Origin: Reddybacter sp041277045
Lineage (GTDB): Bacteria; Pseudomonadota; Gammaproteobacteria; Pseudomonadales; Porticoccaceae
Direction of reading: 5' to 3'
NCBI GenBank assembly: GCA_041277045.1
Contig: JBGFSY010000003.1
Location: forward strand, 210,988-274,987
Length of the DNA stretch: 64,000 nucleotides
The position numbers and the translations under genes were made by a program. Below are positions 1 through 9,923 of this stretch, piece by piece (position 1 is the first letter of the stretch; the number at the start of each line of letters is the position of its first letter). Below the pieces are notes generated by a model. That model did no database searches. It had not been told where the DNA came from and saw nothing but the letters and a program-made list of their open reading frames with translations.

Positions 1-434
1 CCGAGCTCGCGGGCATCAGCCTGGCGCAAGAAAGTGTAAAGCTCTTCAATCAGTGCAGAAACAGAGGTTTTCTCGTGCATAGACTGATCGGGCAGTGGGC
101 CGAAGTCAGAACGCAGAGCGGCAACCATCCAACCCGACAGGTAGAGGTAGCGCTTGTTGGTGGTCTGTAGGTGCTTCTTAATGGCGATCATTTTCTGTTG
201 GCCGATAAAACCGTGCCAGCAACCCAGTGACTGGGTGTAGCTAGCGGAGTCAGCGTCGTACTCGGCCATATCTTTACGCATGATGCCGGCGGTGTACTTG
301 GCGATATCGATGCCAGTTTGGAAGCGGTTCTGGGCGCGCATACGAGCGACATACTCAGGGCTGATGGCGTTCCAGGCACTGCCTTGCTCTTTGATCAAGC
401 TGGCAGCAGCGTCGATGTCTGATGAATATGACAT
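1..434 (-). CDS. aceA: Isocitrate lyase, N-terminal part (cut by window edge)
   Basis: Reading leftward from the ATG at 434 gives 144 residues that closely resemble the N-terminus of the long Pseudomonas-type isocitrate lyase, including CWHGFIGQQK, KRYLYLSGWM and FGPLPDQSMHEK. The enzyme splits isocitrate into glyoxylate and succinate in the glyoxylate shunt, allowing growth on acetate and fatty acids. The catalytic Cys region lies beyond the window. AAGGAG lies about 11 bases before the ATG, which supports this start. The identification rests on a remembered family sequence but is strong over the visible part. Confidence 0.93.
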   Translation of the reverse strand, partial: MSYSSDIDAAASLIKEQGSAWNAISPEYVARMRAQNRFQTGIDIAKYTAGIMRKDMAEYDADSASYTQSLGCWHGFIGQQKMIAIKKHLQTTNKRYLYLSGWMVAALRSDFGPLPDQSMHEKTSVSALIEELYTFLRQADAREL

Positions 435-874
435 AGTCAGTGACTCCTTAAATGAAGATGGGTGGTGAAAAGCCGCTTAGTTGAACGTTGGCATCTTGCG
501 AGTAATCGGGCGAGATACATTGGACAGCTAAGTAGCGGTTGTTTTCTAACGTGAGAATAGTAGCGAAATGAGGCTAATAAATTAAATCAATAATTTCTAT
601 GTTCGGTATTTATTCGCTGAATGTTGGCTGTGTTTGGGCTTGCTGGTGCAACGTGCATGATACAGACGAGAGGCATAGCCGTACGGGCTTAGGGCGACAG
701 AGATAGCCTCAATAAAAAACACTGTGAGCCAGCAGATTAGTGCTGTTTTATGCGGCGCTTGTATCCATAATAGCGGGGCGCAGAAAGGCCTGTTTCATTT
801 TCGGGCCACTGCGTGAAGCCGATCCACCATAGCCTCCCTTAATCAAGCCGACCGAACTAAGAGTGAATAAGTGT
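435..874. other. Intergenic region between aceA and tex
   Basis: About 440 bases separate the divergent genes aceA and tex, so promoters for both must lie here. The part near 560-620 is AT-rich and suits an aceA promoter on the minus strand. I see no convincing -35/-10 pair, structured RNA or small gene. Confidence 0.4.
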
Positions 875-3256
875 ATGCAGAGTATTGCCCAGCGAATTGC
901 CGATGAAATTGGTGCTAAACGACAGCAAGTAGAAGCGGCGGTTGAAATGTTGGACGGGGGAGCCACGGTGCCCTTTATTGCGCGCTATCGCAAAGAGGTG
1001 ACCGGCGGGCTCGATGATGGCCAGCTGCGTACCCTTGAAGAGCGTCTGCGTTACTTGCGTGAACTCGAAGAGCGCCGCGAAGCCATCCTTAAAAGTATTG
1101 AAGAGCAGGGCAAAATGACGCCCGAGCTGGCCCAGGCGGTAAAGGCCGCCGATACCAAAACGCGACTCGAAGATCTCTACCTGCCTTTTAAAGTGAAGCG
1201 TCGTACCAAGGGACAGGTTGCCCGTGAGGCGGGTCTTGAACCACTAGCCGAAGCCCTGCTCGCTGAACCGACGCTAAACCCGGATGACGAAGCGACAAAA
1301 TATCTTAACGGTGAGAGTGAAGAAGGTAAAAAGATCACCGACGTTAAAGCGGCTCTCGATGGCGCCAAATTTATTTTGATGGAAAAATTTGCCGAAAATG
1401 CCGAGCTGATCGGACAGCTGCGTACCTTTCTTAAAGACGAAGGGCAGGCCAGTGCGCGTTTAATCGAGGGTAAAGAAAACGAAGGCGCCAAGTTTCGCGA
1501 TTATTTTGAATACGATGAACTGTTAAGCACCATTCCCTCCCATCGGGCGCTGGCGATTTTCCGGGGTCGCAATGAAGGCGTGCTCAGCATTGCCGTCACC
1601 GTAGGTGATGCCGAGGAGGCCGGGTCGCTGAAAGTTGCCCACCCCTGCGAAGGCATGGTTGCCAGCTTTTGGGGCATTAGTAACGAGGGCCGCGCCGCCG
1701 ACCGCTGGCTCAATGAAGTGGTGCGCTGGACCTGGCGGGTAAAATTACTCACCCATCTCGAAACCGACTTACTGGGCGAAATTCGTGAGCGCGCCGAAGA
1801 GGGCGCGATACAGGTGTTTGCCGATAACTTAAAAGATCTGCTATTGGCAGCCCCGGCGGGACAAAAGGCCACCATCGGCCTCGACCCGGGTTTGCGCACC
1901 GGCGTAAAACTCGCCGTTGTCGACGGCACGGGTAAGGTGCTCGACCACTGCGCTATTTTCCCCACGCCGCCGCAAAGGCGTTTACAGGAAGCGGAGGCGG
2001 TATTACTGCAGCTGTGTGAAAAACACCAGGTCGGTTTAATCGCCATCGGCAATGGCACGGGCTCCCGAGAAACGGAAAAATTTGTTAAAGATGTATTAAA
2101 AACCCACCAGCAACTCAATGTACAAAGCGTGATGGTGAACGAGGCCGGTGCTTCTATTTATTCCGCCAGTGAGTTTGCCGCGAAAGAATTTCCCGATCTC
2201 GACGTGACGATTCGCGGCGCTATTTCCATTGCCCGTCGCTTGCAGGACCCCCTGGCGGAGCTGGTGAAGATTGATCCTAAATCCATTGGTGTTGGCCAGT
2301 ATCAGCACGACGTGTCGCAATTTCAACTGGCCCGCTCTCTCGATGTGGTGGTAGAGGATTGTGTGAATGCCGTCGGTGTCGAAGTGAATACCGCTTCGGC
2401 GCCGCTACTGGCTCGGGTCTCCGGTTTAAGTCAGAGCATTGCCAATAACATTGTCGAGTTCCGCGATAATAACGGAGCCTTTAGTAGCCGTGGCGACCTC
2501 AAAGCCGTGCCTCGCCTCGGCGCAAAAACCTATGAGCAGGCGGCGGGCTTTTTACGCATCGCCAATGCGAGTAATCCGCTGGATGCCTCCGCCGTTCATC
2601 CCGAATCCTACGCCGTGGTTGAGAAAATAGCCCAGCGCAATAGTCTCGATATGGAGGGTCTTGTCGGCAATACAAGCTTTCTGCGCAGTGTTAAAGCGGC
2701 AGACTATGTCGACGATCAATTCGGCCTGCCGACAGTGACCGATATTATTAGCGAGCTCGACAAGCCCGGCCGTGACCCGCGCCCTGATTTCAAAGCCGCA
2801 CAGTTTCAGGAGGGTGTCGAAAAAATCAGCCACCTCGAAGCGGGCATGGTGCTGGAGGGGGCGATTACCAATGTCACCAACTTTGGTGCCTTTGTCGATA
2901 TCGGCGTGCATCAAGATGGCCTGGTGCATATTTCTGCCCTGTCGAATCGTTTTGTCAAAGATCCTCGCGAAGTGGTGAAAGCTGGCGATGTGGTTAAAGT
3001 CAAAGTCATGGAAGTGGATGTGAAGCGTAATCGCATCGGCCTGACCATGCGCCTTGACGATGAGTTGCCCGATCAAGAAGAGGGTGACACAGGGGCAAGG
3101 CGCTCGCAGCGGGCTAAACCTGCCGGGCAAAAAACGGGCGGACAAAAACACGGCGGCCAGCGCAGGCAGGGGCAAAACAAGCCGGCTGGTGAGGAAAAAG
3201 CCAAGGTCGGTAGCATGGGTGCTTTGTTACAGCAGGCGATGAAAAATAAAAAATAG
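875..3256 (+). CDS. tex: Tex, S1-domain RNA-binding accessory transcription factor
   Basis: This is a protein of about 793 residues with the standard Tex architecture. The N-terminal Tex domain carries VPFIARYRKE and LEDLYLPFK. A YqgF/RNase H-like domain begins near residue 335 (GLDPGLRTG). Helix-hairpin-helix segments follow around 500-560, and an S1 domain lies around 655-730 (TNFGAFVDIGVHQDGLVHIS). The basic Gly/Gln/Lys-rich tail from about 750 probably contacts nucleic acid. Tex proteins bind RNA and associate with the transcription machinery. The ATG at 875 (MQSIAQRIADE) matches the usual Tex N-terminus; an in-frame GTG at 863 would add four residues and has a poor ribosome site. Confidence 0.95.
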   Translation: MQSIAQRIADEIGAKRQQVEAAVEMLDGGATVPFIARYRKEVTGGLDDGQLRTLEERLRYLRELEERREAILKSIEEQGKMTPELAQAVKAADTKTRLEDLYLPFKVKRRTKGQVAREAGLEPLAEALLAEPTLNPDDEATKYLNGESEEGKKITDVKAALDGAKFILMEKFAENAELIGQLRTFLKDEGQASARLIEGKENEGAKFRDYFEYDELLSTIPSHRALAIFRGRNEGVLSIAVTVGDAEEAGSLKVAHPCEGMVASFWGISNEGRAADRWLNEVVRWTWRVKLLTHLETDLLGEIRERAEEGAIQVFADNLKDLLLAAPAGQKATIGLDPGLRTGVKLAVVDGTGKVLDHCAIFPTPPQRRLQEAEAVLLQLCEKHQVGLIAIGNGTGSRETEKFVKDVLKTHQQLNVQSVMVNEAGASIYSASEFAAKEFPDLDVTIRGAISIARRLQDPLAELVKIDPKSIGVGQYQHDVSQFQLARSLDVVVEDCVNAVGVEVNTASAPLLARVSGLSQSIANNIVEFRDNNGAFSSRGDLKAVPRLGAKTYEQAAGFLRIANASNPLDASAVHPESYAVVEKIAQRNSLDMEGLVGNTSFLRSVKAADYVDDQFGLPTVTDIISELDKPGRDPRPDFKAAQFQEGVEKISHLEAGMVLEGAITNVTNFGAFVDIGVHQDGLVHISALSNRFVKDPREVVKAGDVVKVKVMEVDVKRNRIGLTMRLDDELPDQEEGDTGARRSQRAKPAGQKTGGQKHGGQRRQGQNKPAGEEKAKVGSMGALLQQAMKNKK

Positions 3257-3264
3257 TTGGGCAG

Positions 3265-3306
3265 GTATACCGCCTGAATGAAAAAAACTCAGGCGGTATA
3301 CGTTTT
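3265..3306 (+). terminator. Intrinsic terminator after tex
   Basis: A perfect 13-bp stem (3265-3277 with 3289-3301) encloses an A-rich 11-base loop. It is followed by a short T run, starting eight bases after the tex stop codon. Confidence 0.8.
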
Positions 3307-3361
3307 ACAGTCGAAATTAAAATAATAATTTTAAGCACACTTTAATTAGCGAAAATTCACT

Positions 3362-4594
3362 ATGCGTCTATTTGATATTGTCGCCATTCTTCTCAGCCTT
3401 TCAGCGGTGTTTAGCTGGCTTAATTACCGCGTGCTGAAATTGCCTACAGCCATCGGTTTGATGCTCAGCGCGCTGTTAATGTCACTGATGTTGCAGCTGC
3501 CACTCTTTGGTGGGCTTGAGCATCAGGCAGAGGCGATGCTGGCGAGTATCGACTTTGACCAAACCCTGCTCCACGGCATGTTGAGCTTCTTACTTTTTGC
3601 CGGGGCTCTGCACGTTAATCTCAATGATTTGGCCCAACAGCGTTGGGTGATTGGTATCTTGTCGACCGTGGGTGTCGTTGGCGCTACCTTTTTAATCGGT
3701 GGCGGTGTTTATTATTTATTTGCATGGCTCGAGATAGAGGTCCCCTTTATTTACTGTTTATTGTTTGGCTCTTTAATTTCACCCACCGATCCCATCGCGG
3801 TATTGGGTATTCTCAAAAGTGCCGGCGCACCCAAAACCCTGGAAACAAAAATTACCGGCGAATCACTTTTTAATGACGGTGTGGCCGTTGTGGTGTTTTT
3901 AGTGCTGGCGGATATCGCCGCTGGTGAAGCTGATGTCAATGCTGCATCCATAGCCACCCTGTTTTTTACGGAGGCCATCGGCGGTCTTGTGTTTGGCTTG
4001 GTAGCCGGCAGTCTGGCTTTCTTTATGCTCAAACACATCGACAACTACCAGGTTGAAGTGCTGATCACCCTGGCACTGGTGACGGGTGGTTACGCCGCTG
4101 CGGGACATCTGCATTTGTCGGCCCCCATCGCCATCGTCGTCGCCGGTTTATTAATTGGTAATCACGGTCGGCGTGCGGCGATGTCGGATAAAACCCGCGA
4201 GCATTTGGACACTTTCTGGGAGCTGGTTGACGAAATACTCAATGCGGTATTGTTTGTGCTGATCGGGCTCGAGGTGTTGGTGATATCACTGCGCGATGAT
4301 TATTTACTGGCGGGTGCTCTGGCTATTCCGCTTATCTTATTGGTGCGGCTATTTAGCGTCGGCCTGCCTATAACGCTGATGCGTCCCTTTCGCAGCTTTA
4401 CCCCCGGCGTGGTGAGTATTTTGACCTGGGCTGGTTTACGGGGCGGTATCTCTGTGGCATTGGCTCTTTCACTACCCAGCGGTGAAATGCGCGATTTACT
4501 ACTGACCGTGACTTATGTGGTTGTGGTGTTTTCCATCGTCGTGCAGGGTCTTAGTTTGGGGCCGCTGGTGCGACGGCTTACGAGCGCGAAATAA
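3362..4594 (+). CDS. CPA1-type sodium/proton antiporter
   Basis: The 410-residue polytopic inner-membrane protein has about twelve hydrophobic segments. It carries CPA1 (NhaP-like) signatures: SLISPTDPIAVLGIL near residue 140, GESLFNDGVAVVVF near 165 with the conserved ND pair, and a late Arg-Gly element, TWAGLRGGISVALALSLP, near 355. The family exchanges Na+ or K+ for protons and supports pH and salt homeostasis. The long cytoplasmic C-terminal domain of some NhaP proteins is absent. The ATG directly follows an AT-rich leader. The exact cation cannot be told from sequence. Confidence 0.9.
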   Translation: MRLFDIVAILLSLSAVFSWLNYRVLKLPTAIGLMLSALLMSLMLQLPLFGGLEHQAEAMLASIDFDQTLLHGMLSFLLFAGALHVNLNDLAQQRWVIGILSTVGVVGATFLIGGGVYYLFAWLEIEVPFIYCLLFGSLISPTDPIAVLGILKSAGAPKTLETKITGESLFNDGVAVVVFLVLADIAAGEADVNAASIATLFFTEAIGGLVFGLVAGSLAFFMLKHIDNYQVEVLITLALVTGGYAAAGHLHLSAPIAIVVAGLLIGNHGRRAAMSDKTREHLDTFWELVDEILNAVLFVLIGLEVLVISLRDDYLLAGALAIPLILLVRLFSVGLPITLMRPFRSFTPGVVSILTWAGLRGGISVALALSLPSGEMRDLLLTVTYVVVVFSIVVQGLSLGPLVRRLTSAK

Positions 4595-4736
4595 ATAAGC
4601 GATTTTAGAAACTATTTACAATTGCTGTTGTGTTTGAAGAGCAGGCTAGGACGACTTGTTTTGCTGCTTGCGCATAAAGTCGTCACTTGAGTAATCTGAC
4701 TTCCTTTAAATAGTAAGTAATAAAAGGAAAGCCTCA

Positions 4737-5084
4737 ATGCCTAAATACAGTGTTGGTCATGTTAATGATATTCCACCGGGACAGCGTAAAGTGACAAAGG
4801 TGGAGGGTAATAAAGTCATTGTCTTTCATCTTGATAGTGGCTTTTTTGCGACCGAGGCTAGCTGTCCCCATTTGCGTTTGCCGCTGGGTAAGGGTGACAT
4901 GTTCGAGGGTGAGGTACTGCAGTGCCCCATCCATCGCGCCAAGTTTTGTGTCAAAAACGGCGACGTTAAGGAGTGGGTCTGTTTTCCCCCGGGTATTCAA
5001 TTACTCAATGTTGTGCGTGGCGAGAAGGCTTTAAAGACTTATCCGGTGCATATTGATAATGATGAGGTCTTTGTCGAGCTGTAA
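4737..5084 (+). CDS. Rieske [2Fe-2S] ferredoxin-like protein
   Basis: This 115-residue protein holds a single Rieske domain. The cluster ligands are seen as CPH near residue 42 and CPIH near residue 62, with 17 residues between, which is the expected spacing. Such small Rieske proteins act as soluble electron carriers for non-heme iron oxygenases or as nitrite reductase small-subunit relatives. No oxygenase component sits beside it, so the partner is unknown. A good ribosome site (AAAAGGAAAG) precedes the ATG. The final 15 bases before the convergent ybbP stop leave little room for a terminator. Confidence 0.88.
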   Translation: MPKYSVGHVNDIPPGQRKVTKVEGNKVIVFHLDSGFFATEASCPHLRLPLGKGDMFEGEVLQCPIHRAKFCVKNGDVKEWVCFPPGIQLLNVVRGEKALKTYPVHIDNDEVFVEL

Positions 5085-5099
5085 GTTGTAAACCTCCGC

Positions 5100-7607
5100 T
5101 TAGCCCTCGCTACTGCGCAGCAAACTGAGTGCGGGTCGCTCAAGTGCTCTACGGCTGGCAAGTAGGCCACAAATGGTGACAAGTAATGCCAGTGCCAGTG
5201 GTAGGGCTTGCCAGCTCGATAGACTCAGGCCTTGCTGAAATAGCCTTTCATTTAAGGGGTAGAGAGCGAGCAGTGATATAGCCGTTGCGCCCAGGGCGGC
5301 ACTGCCACTCAAACAGAGAAACTCAATCCAGAGGATGCGCTTAATTAATTGCTGTTTACCGCCGAGTGCACGCAACAGGGCATTGTCTCGGCCTCGTTGT
5401 TGCTGTCCGCTTAACAGGCCGGCGGCGAGCACAAGTAGTGCAGAAAACATCAGCAGGGCACCCAGCAGGGCGCTAGCCTGGCTTGCCTGGGCCATAATTT
5501 CCTGGGCTTTATCAAGCAGGCTTTTGACGTCGAGCAAGGTGATGTGGGGCAATTCATTAAGCAATTCGGCGAGACGCTCACCGTCCCCCTCGGGCAGCCA
5601 GAAACTGGTTATCCAGGTAATATCTTGTGCGACGAACTCACCGCTGGCGAAAATAAAATAAAAATTGGGTTCGAAACTATTCCAGTCCACTTCACGCAAG
5701 CTGCCAATGGTGGCATTAAGTATGCCCTGGCTGGTAACAAACTCGAGTTTATCGCCCAGTTTTAACCCCAGTCTGTCGGCTATTTCCTGTTCAACGGAAA
5801 CACTGTGAATCGTTGTCTTCGTTGTCTTCGTTGTCTTAGCTAGTGCTAAATCGAGTGCAGTTTCGCCATGCCATTGGCCGCTGTTAATCGCATTACTGGC
5901 GGGTAGAACACTAGCCTCGGTGAGTATTAAGTCTCTGTTCAAATGTCGCTGGCTGGATTTATTTTCTTTAGTGACTGCTTCACGTACCGGTACAGCATTG
6001 ATGGTGCTGAGGCGACCGCGAACCACAGGGTAGAGTGGCTGGGCGATGGCGTCATACTGCTTAAGCCATTGCTCGAAGGTGGACATGTCACGCTCAAATA
6101 AGTTGAGTACAAAGTGGTTGGGTGCCTGAGCGGGTAGACGCGTGCGCCAGTCGTTAAGCAGTTGTGAGCCGGTTTGTCCGGCGAGTGCCAGCACTGCCAT
6201 CGCCAAGGTCAGTGATACCAGCAGGGGTAGGGTCAAGGCTGGGCGGCGACTGAGTCGGCGAATGGCCAGCCGGGCGGCCAATGGTAGGCGTGTACGGAGC
6301 AGATCAAGCCCTTTAATTAAAGGCCAGAGTGAAACCGGTAGCAGTACGCCGAGGCCGGCAATTAAGCCGAGTACTTTGCCAAGCTCAGCGAGTGATTCGG
6401 TGAGTAAGCTGGCCAATAATACCGGGGCGCTGAGGGCGGCGAGCAATTCGATATTGGTACTGAGTAGGCTGCTTTGCTGTCGCGGGCGCAGTACTTCAAT
6501 AGCGGGCACACGCACCAGTGCGCTGAGCCGGGGCAGGGCAAAGGCCAGCCACAGTAGCAGCGGGGCGAATAGGGCGCTGAACCATTCGAAGGGGCTGGCG
6601 GAGCCTATATACCCCGCGCCCGTGTTTGTACCTACACCACCCATCGTGGTCATAATAATGGCGGCGCCCAGTGTGCTGCCGATAACGACAGCAGGCAGCA
6701 CGGCGAGAAACTCCCAGCCCAGAAGTCGTGCCATCACCTGGTAGCGACTGGCGCCAAAGCTGCGTAATAGTCCTGCCAGTTTTGCCCGCCGGCGTACCCG
6801 TTGTGAGGTGGCCAGATAAATGGCCGCGCCACAGAGCAAGCTGATTAAGAGTACGGCAAGGTTTGCCCACAGGCTGAGTTGGCGCAGGGGGCCCATGCTG
6901 CGCAGTGCGGCGTCGTCGACGGTTTCCAGCGTTTGGTCGGGGCGCAAGTTTTTATCCAGTTCAAGCCCCAACTTTTTCATGGCCTCAAGATCGCCGGCGA
7001 CCACGCTTTGTTGACGAATACGAGTGCCGGGGCCCATTACGCCCGTCGCTTCAAGGTCGGCACTGTTGATCACAATACGCGGATTCATACTGTAAAAACC
7101 GGCATTTTGATCGGGTAACTGGCGAATAATGGCGCTGATTTCGAGAGCTTTGTTACCGACAGTAAGCGTTGTGCCGACGTTAATGTTTAAGCGGTCTATC
7201 ACCTGGTCGGCGACCCAGACGCGGCCCGGGGCTGGGCCGTGTTCTTGTGCGTGCTCATCGGCAAAACGATTTTTAGCGAGTTGTATGTGTCCGTAGAGGG
7301 GGTAGGCATTGTCGACTGCGCGGGCGCTGACTAAGAGCAATACATCCTGGTGTACCAGCACGGTGGAGAAATCGATAATTTGCGATACCTGTAATCCCGC
7401 CATTTTTGCGAGTTGTTCAGGCTCTGGGGTACGACTGCTCGCGAGTACCAAATCACCACCCAGTGCTTCGGCGGTGCTAATACTAAAGCGCTGTTCTAGC
7501 TCGGCGCGCAGGAATATAACGGCGCTCAATGCGAAGGCGGCGATAGCCAGTGCCAGGGCCAGTAGTTGAAAACTGTGATCCCGCCAGGGGCGAAAAAGTT
7601 TACTCAT
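5100..7607 (-). CDS. ybbP: YbbP-type ABC transporter permease
   Basis: The 835-residue inner-membrane permease belongs to the MacB/FtsX superfamily. It has a first transmembrane helix at residues 14-32, a large periplasmic region, three further helices at about 240-370, a second block of helices around 380-470, another periplasmic domain, and a final FtsX-type set of helices near 720-825. It overlaps the upstream ATP-binding gene by four bases, indicating translational coupling. In E. coli the same pair lies next to tesA. The substrate is not established; a role in lipid or lipoprotein handling is often suggested for this family, and that is inference here. Confidence 0.88.
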   Translation of the reverse strand: MSKLFRPWRDHSFQLLALALAIAAFALSAVIFLRAELEQRFSISTAEALGGDLVLASSRTPEPEQLAKMAGLQVSQIIDFSTVLVHQDVLLLVSARAVDNAYPLYGHIQLAKNRFADEHAQEHGPAPGRVWVADQVIDRLNINVGTTLTVGNKALEISAIIRQLPDQNAGFYSMNPRIVINSADLEATGVMGPGTRIRQQSVVAGDLEAMKKLGLELDKNLRPDQTLETVDDAALRSMGPLRQLSLWANLAVLLISLLCGAAIYLATSQRVRRRAKLAGLLRSFGASRYQVMARLLGWEFLAVLPAVVIGSTLGAAIIMTTMGGVGTNTGAGYIGSASPFEWFSALFAPLLLWLAFALPRLSALVRVPAIEVLRPRQQSSLLSTNIELLAALSAPVLLASLLTESLAELGKVLGLIAGLGVLLPVSLWPLIKGLDLLRTRLPLAARLAIRRLSRRPALTLPLLVSLTLAMAVLALAGQTGSQLLNDWRTRLPAQAPNHFVLNLFERDMSTFEQWLKQYDAIAQPLYPVVRGRLSTINAVPVREAVTKENKSSQRHLNRDLILTEASVLPASNAINSGQWHGETALDLALAKTTKTTKTTIHSVSVEQEIADRLGLKLGDKLEFVTSQGILNATIGSLREVDWNSFEPNFYFIFASGEFVAQDITWITSFWLPEGDGERLAELLNELPHITLLDVKSLLDKAQEIMAQASQASALLGALLMFSALLVLAAGLLSGQQQRGRDNALLRALGGKQQLIKRILWIEFLCLSGSAALGATAISLLALYPLNERLFQQGLSLSSWQALPLALALLVTICGLLASRRALERPALSLLRSSEG

Positions 7608-8356
7608 GACAAATGGGTTTGATGTATGGATTTTTCGATGACGGATTCTTCGACAGGCTTTCCGTCAGTAAAGGTTTTATTGATGATTTTGCCTTCGTGC
7701 AACTCCAGGTGGCGCTGACAGCGGTTGGCCAGCTGAGGGTCGTGGGTGACCAATACCAGTGCCGCACCACTGCTCTGATTTAACTCAAACAACAGATCAA
7801 TGACGCGCTTGCCGTTGGCGTGGTCGAGACTGCCGGTGGGCTCATCGGCAAAGAGTAGTCGGGGCTGCACCGCAAAGGCACGAGTCAGGGCAACGCGCTG
7901 TTGTTCGCCACCAGACAAGGTCGCCGGAAAATGGCGCATGCGATGTGAGAGCCCGACGCGTTCAAGCCAGTCTTTGGCGATGGCGGCGGGCTTGTCCCGG
8001 CCAGCAAGTTCCAGGGGCAGCATGACGTTTTCAAGTACATTCATATCGGCCACCAGGTGAAACTCCTGAAACACAAAGGCGCAGGTGGCGCCGCGATGAC
8101 TGGCGCGTTGATCTTCACTGAGTGAGCTAAAAGTATTGCCATTCAGGTGTATTTCACCCGCCGTGGGTGTGTCGAGTCCGGCGAGCAGGCCGAGCAGTGT
8201 TGTTTTGCCGCTACCGGATGGCCCGGTAATGGCGAGGCTTTCGCCGACAGATAGCGTAAAATCAATATTTTCAAGCAGAGTGAGTTCCCCCTCTGGCCCC
8301 TGCACACACTTGGTAATGTTGCTGACTTCAAGCAGGGGTGCTGTCTGCTGAGGCAT
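7604..8356 (-). CDS. ybbA: YbbA-type ABC transporter ATP-binding protein
   Basis: This LolD/MacB-like ATPase shows Walker A (GPSGSGKTT), the signature LSGGEQQRVALTRAF, Walker B (LLFADEPTGSLD) and the switch histidine in VTHD. It powers the YbbP permease encoded directly downstream. I prefer the ATG at 8356 (MPQQTAPLLEVSNI), which matches the E. coli YbbA N-terminus. An in-frame ATG at 8395 would add 13 residues and would overlap the divergent tesA start codon in a CATG palindrome. Confidence 0.9.
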   Translation of the reverse strand: MPQQTAPLLEVSNITKCVQGPEGELTLLENIDFTLSVGESLAITGPSGSGKTTLLGLLAGLDTPTAGEIHLNGNTFSSLSEDQRASHRGATCAFVFQEFHLVADMNVLENVMLPLELAGRDKPAAIAKDWLERVGLSHRMRHFPATLSGGEQQRVALTRAFAVQPRLLFADEPTGSLDHANGKRVIDLLFELNQSSGAALVLVTHDPQLANRCQRHLELHEGKIINKTFTDGKPVEESVIEKSIHQTHLS

Positions 8357-8393
8357 GTCAGACGGGGGGGCGGCAGACGTAGGGGATGACTTC

Positions 8394-9071
8394 ATGGGCT
8401 ATCGGGTCCTGGTAATAGCATTATTTTTTTACGGGCTTTTGTTCGGGCCTGGTTTATTGGCCAGCGAATATCAGCAGCTTGGCCGTAGTCATGGGGTGCT
8501 CGTGCTGGGGGATAGTATCAGCGCAGCCTATGGAATAGACAAGCGCGATGGCTGGGTAGCTCTGCTGGCGCGGCGTCTCGAGTCCCAGTGTCCGCGGGTC
8601 AAGATTCACAATGCTTCAGTCAGTGGCGAGACTAGCGCTGGTGGTCTCGCGCGTTTACCGGGTCTGCTGGCGGCCCATCAGCCCCGCCTGCTGGTTATTG
8701 AGCTTGGCGGAAACGACGGCCTGCGTGGTTTGTCGCCTCAGCAAATGGGCAAAAACTTGAGGCAAATGGTTACTCTTGCCGAAGGGGGCGGAGCGCAGGT
8801 TGCGCTGCTGGGCATGTTGATGCCGCCGAATCTTGGTGCGGCCTATGTGCGACTTTTCGAGCAGGCTATGGAGAATGTTGGCGAAGATGAGTCGGTATTT
8901 TTCCAGGCGTTTTTTCTGCAAGACGTGGCAGGCAACCGTGACTTGATTCAAGCGGATGGCCTGCATCCGACGGCTGCAGCACAGCCGCGCTTACTCGACA
9001 ATGCTTGGCAGCTGTTGGAAAAACCGCTGGCAGAAATCTGTCAGGCCAGAACGGGTGTTACCAAGCGGTAA
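8394..9071 (+). CDS. tesA: TesA-like GDSL thioesterase/arylesterase/lysophospholipase
   Basis: The product is about 225 residues with an N-terminal signal peptide, so it is likely periplasmic. The SGNH-hydrolase blocks are all present: GDSISAAYG (nucleophilic Ser), the block I-III residues including GGND, and DGLHPT near the C-terminus with the catalytic Asp and His. E. coli TesA hydrolyses acyl-CoAs, lysophospholipids and aryl esters. The ATG at 8394 is chosen because AGGGGA lies about seven bases upstream and the signal peptide starts directly after it. An in-frame ATG at 8355 would put a hydrophilic stretch before the signal. It is divergent from ybbA. Confidence 0.9.
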   Translation: MGYRVLVIALFFYGLLFGPGLLASEYQQLGRSHGVLVLGDSISAAYGIDKRDGWVALLARRLESQCPRVKIHNASVSGETSAGGLARLPGLLAAHQPRLLVIELGGNDGLRGLSPQQMGKNLRQMVTLAEGGGAQVALLGMLMPPNLGAAYVRLFEQAMENVGEDESVFFQAFFLQDVAGNRDLIQADGLHPTAAAQPRLLDNAWQLLEKPLAEICQARTGVTKR

Positions 9072-9142
9072 GGCCAGCTTGGCCTGAGCAGTTTGCATGA
9101 TCGAAAGGGCTTATTGAATTAGCGCGTACTGAATTAAAGACG

Positions 9143-9682
9143 CTACTGTATGAGTGATAAGAATTCGCTACGCGTCGACTGATTGCTGCGGAACACACCG
9201 AGCATGGCCGAGGTTTTCATACTTGAATTTTGCTTCTCGACACCGCGCATCATCATGCACATGTGCTTGGCTTCAATGATGACAGCAACGCCGAGGGCGC
9301 CGGTGATCTCTTCAATGGTATTGGCGATTTGGGTGGCGAGGTTTTCCTGTATTTGCAGGCGCCGGGCGTACATATCGACAATGCGGGCGATTTTCGACAA
9401 GCCAATCACCTTGCCGTCGGGAATATAGGCGACGTGACAAACCCCGACAAAGGGCAGCAGGTGGTGCTCGCACAGGGAGTAGAGCTCAATGTCTTTGACG
9501 ATGACCATTTCGCTGGAATCGCTGGGGAAGAGGGCGTCGTTGACCACCTCATCAAGGTCGAGGTGGTAACCCTCGGTAAGAAATTTAAAGGCTTTTGCGG
9601 CGCGCTTGGGCGTGTCAACCAGGCCGGGGCGGCTCAGATCTTCGCCGATGGCCTCTATAATTTTGGCGTATTGCTCTTCCAT
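9143..9682 (-). CDS. folE: GTP cyclohydrolase I
   Basis: This 179-residue FolE1 enzyme converts GTP to 7,8-dihydroneopterin triphosphate, the first step of folate and pterin synthesis. Seen are the zinc-site Cys and His in LCEHHLLPF, the second zinc Cys in HMCMMMRG, and the GLSKIARIVD substrate-pocket segment. The ATG at 9682 (MEEQYAKIIEAIGED) fits the family; an in-frame TTG at 9700 is less likely. Length and residues look intact. Confidence 0.95.
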   Translation of the reverse strand: MEEQYAKIIEAIGEDLSRPGLVDTPKRAAKAFKFLTEGYHLDLDEVVNDALFPSDSSEMVIVKDIELYSLCEHHLLPFVGVCHVAYIPDGKVIGLSKIARIVDMYARRLQIQENLATQIANTIEEITGALGVAVIIEAKHMCMMMRGVEKQNSSMKTSAMLGVFRSNQSTRSEFLSLIQ

Positions 9683-9923
9683 AGTTCTGTCCGATCTCAA
9701 TAGTGAAATTCTTCGTTATAATTAACTGGCCACCCTTTGCGATTATTCTACAGGGCTCAAAAGCACGTATAAATAAAAGTGCTATTAAATAAGGGCTATT
9801 CAGTCTAGCTAGACTAATCTTTTTTAGTTGAGGGGATTATAATGGCCGCCTCCGGGAAATTACAGCGATGGTTGTTACCATCGATTATTAAGGCGAATCC
9901 ACAACTTGAAAGCATCATCCACT

